DNA of 64,000 bases from Actinomyces qiguomingii (GTDB taxonomy: Bacteria; Actinomycetota; Actinomycetes; Actinomycetales; Actinomycetaceae), in the NCBI RefSeq assembly GCF_004102025.1, contig NZ_CP025228.1, positions 930,001 through 994,000 on the forward strand. The letters are read 5' to 3'. Positions 9,901-16,291 of the stretch are shown one piece after another. How positions within the stretch are numbered: the stretch's first letter is position 1; the number at the start of each line of letters is the position of its first letter. A program made the position numbers and the translations under genes. The notes below the pieces were generated by a model that saw nothing but the letters and a program-made list of their open reading frames with translations, made no database searches and was not told the origin of the DNA.

Positions 9901-12702
9901 GGTGCTCGAAGTCTCCACGGTGCCGGAGGCCGGGGCCTGGTCGAGTCCCACCAGGCTGACGGAGTCGCCGTCGGGGTCGATGCCGTCCAGCGGCACGGTG
10001 ATCGACGCCGATGAGCCCGCAACCGTGCTCGCCTCCAGGTTGTGCGGACTGGGGGCGGCATTGGCGTCGTCGTCGCGGCCGCGCACCTCGATATCCACCT
10101 GGCCGGAGGCGGTCTGCCCCTCCGTGTCGGAGACCGTGTAGGACAGGGTGGTGCGTCCGGGTGTGTCTGCGGCCTTGAAGCGGACCACGTCGCCGCTGGT
10201 CCAGGCGGTGCCCAGGTCCGCGCCCGCCAGTCCCAACTCGTCGGTGACGCTCAGTGCGAGGCCGGAGGGGGAGGTGTCATTGTCCAGCACGGAGACGGTC
10301 ACCACGTCTCCAACGCGCACGACGGCGGAGTCGGCACTGACGATCGGAACCTGCAGCTCGGCGGTGGTCACCGGGACGACGGTCATGTGGCCGGTGGCCG
10401 AGGCGGTGCCGTTGGAGACCGTGTACTCCACCTCCACGCTCTGCCCGATCGCGCCCGCCGCGGAGACCTGCAGCAGGGAGTGATCTACAACGGTCACCGC
10501 GACGCCGGAGCCGGCGGGGGCGGTGGCAGATTGCAGCACCAGGATGCCGCCGGAGGGGTCGAAGTCATTGCTCAGTGGGGCCACCGTGGTGGCGCCGCCC
10601 TCGCGCAGCAGGGCGGTGTCGTTCTCCGTGATCGGGGGCACATCGGGATCCGAGGGCTCGATCACGTCGATGCGCACGATCCCCTGGGCGACGGCCGAGC
10701 CGGAGGTGACGTCGTAGGTGATGTAGTAGGTGTTCGCCTGCTCCGCGGAGAAGGTGAAGGTGCCCGCCTGCTGGTTGACGTCCAGGCTGGTGCCGGCGGG
10801 AACATCCTCCACGCCGGCCAGGCTCAGGGGCTCACCGGTGGGGGAGACGTCGTTGTCCAGCGGGGAGACGACCGTGGACGCCCCAGCCACCAGCCGCACA
10901 TGGTCGGCGTTGGCGATAGGGGTGGCGGCGTCGTCGGCCTGCACCTCAACCGTGATGGTGCCGGAAGCCGTCTGCTGCCCGTCGGACACGACAGCGGTCA
11001 GGGTGCGGGCGCCGGTTGTACCGGCGGTGTCTCGCACGGTGATGGTGCCCTCATTGGTAGTGCGCACGTCGAAGCCCTCGCCCTGTGCGGAGACCAGGTA
11101 GAGGGTGTCGCCGTCCGGGTCGAGCCAGTTGCCGAGCACGTCCAGGGAGCCGGAGGCGCCTGCGGCGATGACGAGTGAAGGTGTCGAGGTCTGCTCCGGG
11201 GCGGCGTTGACACTCCAGTCGTGCACCTCGACGGTGGCCACCGCCGAGTCGGCGCCGCCGCGCCCATCGGAGGCGGTGTAGGGGACCGTATAGGTTCCGG
11301 TGGCGTCTTCGGGCACGTCGATGCGCAACGCCAGCCCGGACTGGGCGGTGGTCACCTGGGCGGTGCCCACGTCTCCGGCCTGCGCGGTCAGCACGTCCCC
11401 ATCAGGGTCGGAGTCGTTGGCCAACACCGGCAGCACCGTGGAACGTCCGGGACGTACCCCCAGCGTGTCGTCGTTGGCCTCCGGGGGATGGTTCTCCTCG
11501 GTGCGTTCCGGAAGGGACTGGGAGTCGGAGGTCTCGGCGGAGTCGTCCTTGTCATCGGACTGGTCGTCGGTCTGGGAGGTGACGTCGGTCCAGTCCTCCA
11601 CCAGCACCAGGTTGTCGTCAGGAAGCCAGACGGTTCCCTGTGCGATGTCGTTGAGCACGATGGCGTCACGGTTGACCCGGAAGACGGGCTGTGAGGAGGA
11701 GGCCAGGGCGTCATCGCTGATGGTTTCGATGTCCTTGCCGCATTGGCGCAGGAACTGCCCGGAGTCGGACCAGGCGGCGTAGGCACAGTCGCCCAGGCGC
11801 ACCGGCCGGGCGGCGATGCCGACGGGCGCCTCGCCGTCGGCGGAGGCGGGCAGGGTGGTGATCGGAGAGCCGTCCAGTGGCACCGACAGCAGCGCTGTGC
11901 GGGAGGCCACCAGGACGGTGTCGGCGCCCGGCCCGGGCTGCTGCAGCACCAGGCCCGTGGCTCCCAGGTCGGTGGTCGAGCCGTCGGGCAGGTGCAGGAT
12001 GCCGGTGCCGCGCTCGAGCACCACGGCCCGCTCGCCGACGGCGGTGATGGCCAGGTCGGTGGAGTCGGTGAAGGTGATCGTCCGTGAGGAGGACTTGTCC
12101 CAGCCTCTGGACTTGACCGGGACGGTGAGCAGGGCGCCGGTCTTGGCGGAGACCGCGTGCAGGGATCCGTCGGTTCCGGCGACGGCGACCGCATCCGGCA
12201 TGTCCTCGATCAGGGTGGGGGCGGCGGCGAGCAGATCGACCGCGTCGACCGTGGTGCCGGAGATAGTGCCCGTGGAGGCGTCCACGGCGAATACCCGGTC
12301 CCCTCCCTGCAGCACGGAGGTTCCCGGGTTCAGCTGTGAGGAGGCCGATAGCGCCACCGCGGCGGGGTCTACGGCGGACACCGAGGCGGCGGCCAGGTCG
12401 GGGACCAGCACGTTCTCGCCGCTCTGGGTGACATCGAATTCCGATGAGGCGGTCCGGATGGAGCCGTCCACCTGCTTAGACGGGTAGTTCAGACGCGCCA
12501 CCAGGTGCTCGCTGGTGCTGGTGACCCATACGCCGCCGTCGTTGAGTTTGACATCGGCCTGCGGGACGCCGTCATGTAACCAGGCGGCGGTTCCCAGCGC
12601 GAGTGCGGCGGCGCCGGCCAGTGCGGCGGACAGGCGCCTGCGGCGCAGGCGGGTGAGCCCGGGACGGCGCAGCCGTGGGCGGGAAGGTTTACGGAAAGGC
12701 AC
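6940..12702 (-). CDS. Giant Ig-like / fibronectin type III surface protein
   Basis: A 1920-residue protein. A basic N-terminus and one hydrophobic segment (about 24-42) form a signal anchor. Residues 45-375 look like a beta-propeller (VWVTSTSEHLVARL, VFAVDASTG). An acidic Ser/Asp linker follows, then about nine cadherin/VCBS-like sandwiches (about 405-1410) with NDSDPDGD-type motifs, and four Fn3 domains near 1457, 1547, 1640 and 1732. There is no LPxTG signal. Cys pairs occur near CSGPPC and at the C-terminus. It starts at a GTG only 6 bp after the cytidylyltransferase stop. Domain plan and neighbours (MoxR, DUF58, Tgm-like, FHA) match the Fn3 protein of the bifidobacterial kinase-associated cluster. 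An adhesion or envelope-sensing role is inferred. Confidence 0.88.
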   Translation of the reverse strand: MPFRKPSRPRLRRPGLTRLRRRRLSAALAGAAALALGTAAWLHDGVPQADVKLNDGGVWVTSTSEHLVARLNYPSKQVDGSIRTASSEFDVTQSGENVLVPDLAAASVSAVDPAAVALSASSQLNPGTSVLQGGDRVFAVDASTGTISGTTVDAVDLLAAAPTLIEDMPDAVAVAGTDGSLHAVSAKTGALLTVPVKSRGWDKSSSRTITFTDSTDLAITAVGERAVVLERGTGILHLPDGSTTDLGATGLVLQQPGPGADTVLVASRTALLSVPLDGSPITTLPASADGEAPVGIAARPVRLGDCAYAAWSDSGQFLRQCGKDIETISDDALASSSQPVFRVNRDAIVLNDIAQGTVWLPDDNLVLVEDWTDVTSQTDDQSDDKDDSAETSDSQSLPERTEENHPPEANDDTLGVRPGRSTVLPVLANDSDPDGDVLTAQAGDVGTAQVTTAQSGLALRIDVPEDATGTYTVPYTASDGRGGADSAVATVEVHDWSVNAAPEQTSTPSLVIAAGASGSLDVLGNWLDPDGDTLYLVSAQGEGFDVRTTNEGTITVRDTAGTTGARTLTAVVSDGQQTASGTITVEVQADDAATPIANADHVRLVAGASTVVSPLDNDVSPTGEPLSLAGVEDVPAGTSLDVNQQAGTFTFSAEQANTYYITYDVTSGSAVAQGIVRIDVIEPSDPDVPPITENDTALLREGGATTVAPLSNDFDPSGGILVLQSATAPAGSGVAVTVVDHSLLQVSAAGAIGQSVEVEYTVSNGTASATGHMTVVPVTTAELQVPIVSADSAVVRVGDVVTVSVLDNDTSPSGLALSVTDELGLAGADLGTAWTSGDVVRFKAADTPGRTTLSYTVSDTEGQTASGQVDIEVRGRDDDANAAPSPHNLEASTVAGSSASITVPLDGIDPDGDSVSLVGLDQAPASGTVETSSTWLTYTPHDGATGTDTFTYTVEDRFGAQATGTVRVGVAAAPATNTAPVATDDLVVAQPGRTVVTDVISNDFDADGDTLSMDDTPVSDHPELVISLRSGRVVAELPHQEGVYTAHYRVSDSRGGMDVGTITFQVLADAPLISPIGVDDYVTVDQVDADGVATVSVLDNDQDADGSPWDLAVTTSDTTAEVIDSSIRVSVGDEPRLVLYTVTDQDGLTGNAVIVIPSRDDLRPRLNSTAVPVRIPAGSTTAVELADYILTRAGTTPTITDAGTVRTGTGLDEAAVTGGGGLNLTPAQGFTGNTSVTLTVTDSAGDDALSSTLTLPVVVESTDNTPPIFTPTEITVAPGEEAVTAELAAMTQDDDGDTLSFAIGSAPAGFTASLSGSTLTVSAADDATVDTTGTLPVTVDDGTNDPVTGELPLRVAESNQPLMTTTPATLESDGSPVSVDVSTLVTNPFPDQPITLSGSPQVTSGTGEVTASGTTLTITPGAGFAGRLVVGYEVLDATGSAARAVTGTVTVTVTAVPEAPAGVSASPSGATSMNVSWTPGSDNGSAVTGYTVTEVSGAGSWYCSGPPCAATDLSAGGTYSFQVVATNAAGDSAPSAASAPVTLTVTPDAPTGVSVTGGNSSVTASWSPATPISGVTISYEAQLLQGGNVLVNQSVSDTSASFGSLEPGTYTVRVRSVVSGSGSSNWVSSGGTAGVYTAPGAPGTPSVNWDGNNNVNISWSAAPANGSAVSYTVNVSGSLTDSRNVGSATSLSLSTASLGPGTHTVNVTVTATNQAGSASSTGSGNFTIVRKPGAPTNLRAWPDDDDEIEMSASLGNTNGWPSEQLEIQYLVRNKATGSDVHGWTTSGEAENLPPGTYQVWARVVVKSNRNDSNYQSATTGPVEVTLLAPSTPEYSGGIDSERRITVKVTGWPKNTKVQCSVNDPRSGRLYQTVSGWIDTGETGSWEGAPYWYTNNYQGYLYVRDGWTPSPDTWQLSCASE

Positions 12703-12708
12703 TTACGG

Positions 12709-13149
12709 TCACCTGCCGGCTGCGCCCGAGCGGGAGGCGACCTCCTGGGAGAGCATGCGCCGCAGCATGCTGGAGGAGGTGGTCGGGGTGTAGGGCAGGT
12801 AGACGACGGTGGCACCGACCTCCGCCATCTGTTCCTCCAGCTGGTCGCCCTTCTCGGTCCCCTGCCAGTCGGTTCCTTTGAACAGGATGTCGAAGGGCTC
12901 GCGCTGCCAGGCCAGGCGCTTGTCCTGATCGAAATCGGGCACGACGGCGTCGACCACCCGCAGTGCCGCTACCAGGGCCATGCGCTCATCTTGGGGGACG
13001 ATCGGAGGACGCCCCTTCATCCGCCCCAAAGACTCGTCCGTGGCCACGCCGGCGATCAGACGGTCGCAGCGCGTGGCCGCGGCGGAGAGGATATTGAGGT
13101 GTCCTATGTGCAGCATGTCGAAGCCGCCGGGCACGTATCCGGTGATCAT
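12709..13149 (-). CDS. TagD-like cytidylyltransferase (glycerol-3-phosphate cytidylyltransferase family)
   Basis: A 146-residue nucleotidyltransferase. The HxGH signature is GGFDMLHIGH near residue 7, KGTDWQGTE corresponds to the GDDW region of TagD, and TTSSSMLRRM is the C-terminal substrate/CTP motif. The family makes CDP-glycerol or a related CDP-alcohol for teichoic-acid-like polymers; the substrate here is not proven. The start is the internal ATG that shares one base with the sugar transferase stop (TGATG); the longer frame lies inside that gene. The 3' end is 6 bp from the Fn3-protein gene, suggesting co-transcription. An adenylyltransferase is a less likely alternative. Confidence 0.88.
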   Translation of the reverse strand: MITGYVPGGFDMLHIGHLNILSAAATRCDRLIAGVATDESLGRMKGRPPIVPQDERMALVAALRVVDAVVPDFDQDKRLAWQREPFDILFKGTDWQGTEKGDQLEEQMAEVGATVVYLPYTPTTSSSMLRRMLSQEVASRSGAAGR

Positions 13150-14630
13150 CAGTACGCTCCCTTGCCGCCAATGACGGCCTTGAAGGTTGACAAGAAGATG
13201 CTGGCGTCCAACCGGGCGCCCCGGTTCTCGACGTAGTGCCGGTCCAGTGCGACCGTCGAGTCCCAGGACAGGTCCGAGCGCCCCGACACCTGCCACAGGC
13301 CGGTCAGTCCGGGCTTGACCAGGAGGCGGCGACGCGCCTCATCGTCGTACTCGGCGACTTCGCTGGGCAGAGCCGGGCGTGGTCCCACCAGGCTCATCTC
13401 CCCGCGCACCACATTAACCAGTTGCGGGAGCTCATCGATCGAGGTGCGTCGAATGATGCGGCCTGCACGGGTAATGCGCGGATCCGCACGATCCTTGAAC
13501 AGCACCTCGTTGCCGGCGTCGCCTCCGGCGTTGACCACGGCGGCGCGGCGGGCGTCGGAGTCGATGTACATGGAACGCAGCTTCCACAAGGTGAAGTGCT
13601 TTCCTTCCAGGCCCACGCGCGTTTGAGAGTAGAAGGCCGGGCCGGGGGAGTCCAGGCGGACCGCTGCGGCCGCAATCGCCAGCACCGGCAGTGCCACCAG
13701 CAGCAACGCTGTTCCGGCGATCCGATCGAAGACGTCCTTCAGGAGCACGCGTGTGCGGCGCAGACTCACGTCGATCAGGCCCGTCCAGCCGTGGGTGACC
13801 GGCAGTCCCCGCATGCGGCCGGGGACCACATCCTGCAGTCCGGGGGCCACCACCAGTCTGGCGCCGGTGTCAGTCAGCCCGCGCATCAGCACCACTAGAT
13901 CCTCCGGACTAACACCTCCCAGGGTCATCACCACATCGATGTTCTCCTTCCGCACCATGGCGGACACGGCATCGGGGCTGCCCAGGCGGGCGGCGGCGTG
14001 GGACTTGTTGGTTGAGGAGGACAGGTAGCCGACCACCAGGAAGCCGTCCCCCGGGTGGCTGCGCAGATCGCGCAGGATCGGCTCGGCGCCGGGTCCCATG
14101 ACTATCAGTGTGCGGCGCAGGCCGTGGCCCTCCATGCGGCGTGCGCGCAGCCAGCCGCTCTCCAGTATGCGGCCGCCCACAACCAGGATCAGTTGGACCG
14201 CCAGTGGCGCCAGTACTGCGCCGGCGGAAACAGAAGGAGTCAGGATCTGGCTGAGCAGCACGGCCACCGGCGCCACCGCGATGGCTGCCAGGGTGGTGCG
14301 CCCGGCCCCGGAGCGCGCCTGGTCCACCACGTCCACGCCGAGTCCGCCGGCCGCCCAGGTCAGGATCACCATGAGCAGGCCGGTGACGACGACCAGCGTT
14401 AACTGCAGTGGTGTCCAGGCCAGACAGATCCAGCCGATCCATACGGGCAGGGTGACGGCGGCCAGGTCGCTGAGCAGTACCCACATGAGCAGGTCCTGAC
14501 GCATGGTGGGCCAGGCCGTGAACAACGGCGACGCCAGGGGCGGCAGGATCTTTTCCGCGTCGGAAGCGCGTTCCCGCTGCCCGTGGCGGGGCGGTGTAGC
14601 AGAGGTGAGCGGCGAGCTGGCCAAGAACAT
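13149..14630 (-). CDS. Undecaprenyl-phosphate sugar phosphotransferase (polymer-initiating)
   Basis: A 493-residue WbaP/WcaJ-type enzyme. The N-terminal half has four to five membrane segments and a Rossmann-like CoA-binding region (LIVMGPGAEPILRDL). The C-terminal catalytic domain carries KLRSMYIDSDA, RITRAGRIIRRTSIDELPQ, GEMSLVGPRPALP and KPGLTGLWQVSGRS. It transfers a sugar phosphate to undecaprenyl phosphate and so starts a surface polysaccharide. ATG at 14630 is used; an in-frame TTG two codons upstream is equally possible, and neither has a standard ribosome site. It is the first gene of the leftward operon that continues into the Fn3/MoxR genes. Confidence 0.92.
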   Translation of the reverse strand: MFLASSPLTSATPPRHGQRERASDAEKILPPLASPLFTAWPTMRQDLLMWVLLSDLAAVTLPVWIGWICLAWTPLQLTLVVVTGLLMVILTWAAGGLGVDVVDQARSGAGRTTLAAIAVAPVAVLLSQILTPSVSAGAVLAPLAVQLILVVGGRILESGWLRARRMEGHGLRRTLIVMGPGAEPILRDLRSHPGDGFLVVGYLSSSTNKSHAAARLGSPDAVSAMVRKENIDVVMTLGGVSPEDLVVLMRGLTDTGARLVVAPGLQDVVPGRMRGLPVTHGWTGLIDVSLRRTRVLLKDVFDRIAGTALLLVALPVLAIAAAAVRLDSPGPAFYSQTRVGLEGKHFTLWKLRSMYIDSDARRAAVVNAGGDAGNEVLFKDRADPRITRAGRIIRRTSIDELPQLVNVVRGEMSLVGPRPALPSEVAEYDDEARRRLLVKPGLTGLWQVSGRSDLSWDSTVALDRHYVENRGARLDASIFLSTFKAVIGGKGAY

Positions 14631-14636
14631 CTCCAA

Positions 14637-15231
14637 ATTGGAACGGCGGGTTGATACTGTCGGATGCTTACGATCGTTGTTGAATAAATAAAGTTGTGGC
14701 CGGAAAGCGGGCGGTGCGCTGCGCGGGCCGCCCGCGGGCTCGATTCTCCACGGTCAGGAGCTGAATTTACTACCGATTTGGGTGGTGCGGGGATGAACGT
14801 GAACAGATCCACATGTGGGCTCCTCGGTGTGCGTGTCGGCGCCGAGTCGGGGGTCGCGGATGCTGTCGGCCCCTGCTGGCGTCTTGGCTAATATCGTTGG
14901 AATGGTGCGGCTGGAGTGGTGTCGGTGGGCGGGTGTGCGGTGGGCCGACGGAGGGTGCACAGGGATTTAACGGTATGGGCCGTGAGATCTCCTCGAGACC
15001 TTTATTTGGGGCTTTGCCGTCGTTTTTTGCGCATATGAGGGTCGTGCGTCACATGGGGAAACTGGTTTGTAACATCCGACGGTGATTCGTGACCAAAGGT
15101 CCTGTTGCTCGCCGGGGCCGGCGCGGAATGTTCAAATGCGGGACAAACACCGTTGGTGTTGCGGTGAACCGTGGTGGGTCTGCTCCTAGGTGGTGCGCAG
15201 AGGGTCGGGTTGTGCGGCGGAGGCGGGGTGC
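14637..15231. other. 595-bp intergenic region upstream of the sugar transferase
   Basis: No gene is supported. Part of it is less G+C-rich (for example TTGTTGAATAAATAAAG near 14678), which fits the promoter region of the leftward operon. No clear -35/-10 pair or operator could be assigned. It separates the operon from the TetR gene, so the regulator could act here. Confidence 0.4.
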
Positions 15232-15870
15232 TCAGGGCTCCTGTTGGGTGCCGGTGTCGCGCAGGGTGGGGTTCGGGGTCATTGCGCGCAGTCCGTTCCA
15301 GGCCAGGTTGACCATATGGGCTGCCGCCTCCTCCTTGCTCATCGCCCGGTTCTCTAGCCACCACTGCGAGGGCATGGCCACGATGCCTACGAGCATCTGC
15401 GCGTACAACGGAGCTGTGCGCGGGTCGAGCCCGTGCTCGGAGAACTGTGTGGCCAGAAGGCCGGATACCTGGATCGCCACATCGGCCAGCAGGGTGGAGT
15501 AGGTGTCCGAGCTGTGGGTGTTGGTGGCGGACAGGATGCGGAAGCCGTCGGAGGACTCCTTGATGTAGGTCAGCAGTGCCAGTGCGGCCCGTTCGACTAT
15601 CACCGAGGCGGAGGAGGAGGACTTCAGCGCCTGTGTGATCATGGTGGAGATGGTGGTGAGCTCGCGGTCGACAATGACCGCGTACAGGCCCTCCTTGCCG
15701 CCGAAGTGCTCGTAGACCACGGGCTTGGATACCTTGGCCCGGCTGGCGATCTCCTCGATGCTGGTGGCCTCGAAGCCCTTCTTCGCGAAGAGTGCGCGGG
15801 CTACGTCGATGAGCTGCTCGCGCCGCTCGGAGGCGCTCATCCGGGTTCGTTTGCTGGACTTGGAGCTCAT
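15232..15870 (-). CDS. TetR/AcrR family transcriptional regulator
   Basis: A 212-residue protein with an N-terminal TetR helix-turn-helix (RREQLIDVARALFAKKGF, IASRAKVSKPVVYEHFGGKEGLY at about residues 13-57) and a helical ligand-binding domain. The start is the ATG giving MSSKSSKRTR; the upstream extension has no family similarity. No obvious ribosome site is present, so a leaderless message is possible. It is monocistronic by spacing. The target is unknown; candidates are its own promoter or the region 14637-15231 ahead of the polysaccharide/Fn3 operon. Confidence 0.9.
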   Translation of the reverse strand: MSSKSSKRTRMSASERREQLIDVARALFAKKGFEATSIEEIASRAKVSKPVVYEHFGGKEGLYAVIVDRELTTISTMITQALKSSSSASVIVERAALALLTYIKESSDGFRILSATNTHSSDTYSTLLADVAIQVSGLLATQFSEHGLDPRTAPLYAQMLVGIVAMPSQWWLENRAMSKEEAAAHMVNLAWNGLRAMTPNPTLRDTGTQQEP

Positions 15871-16291
15871 GACTGGTGGTGGGTCGTTCGTGTTGTGCTG
15901 CGTCGTTTCATCTACCCCGGAGGTATCCCGCCGGCACTGTGGTAACAACCGGCATACAACCGCCTTAGGGGGTTCTGCTTGGGTTGAAGCCTAGCACGGT
16001 GGTCCCGTCCGACGGTCCGTGCGCGACCCGCACAGCCGCATCGGCGGTGTCGTTGGATGCCCGGCGGGTGTTCGGTAGGCATGCGGTAGGCACGCGGCAG
16101 GCGCGCGGTGGGCGTGCGGTGGGTGTGCAGGGGGCGCCCACGGGGTCCGTGGTGGGGGCGGCATGTCGTTGTGAATCAGTAGCGATAGTCTGTTATGGTG
16201 ACAACCCAGTAACGTGTTAACACTGAAGGCGTAACAGCCGAATTCTGGCTTGGGGAGGCCGCGTGAGCCCGCGCCCGTGAGAGGAGACGAT
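15871..16291. other. Divergent promoter region between the TetR and LuxR genes, with a palindrome
   Basis: This 421-bp gap must hold both promoters. TTGTGA at 16169-16174 and TTATGG at 16193-16198 (18-bp spacer) may be the rightward promoter. GTGTTAACAC at 16214-16223 is a perfect 10-bp palindrome between that promoter and the LuxR start and could be an operator. G+C-rich quasi-repeats of CGGTAGGC/CGGCAGGC type lie at about 16080-16130. All regulatory calls here are tentative. Confidence 0.4.
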
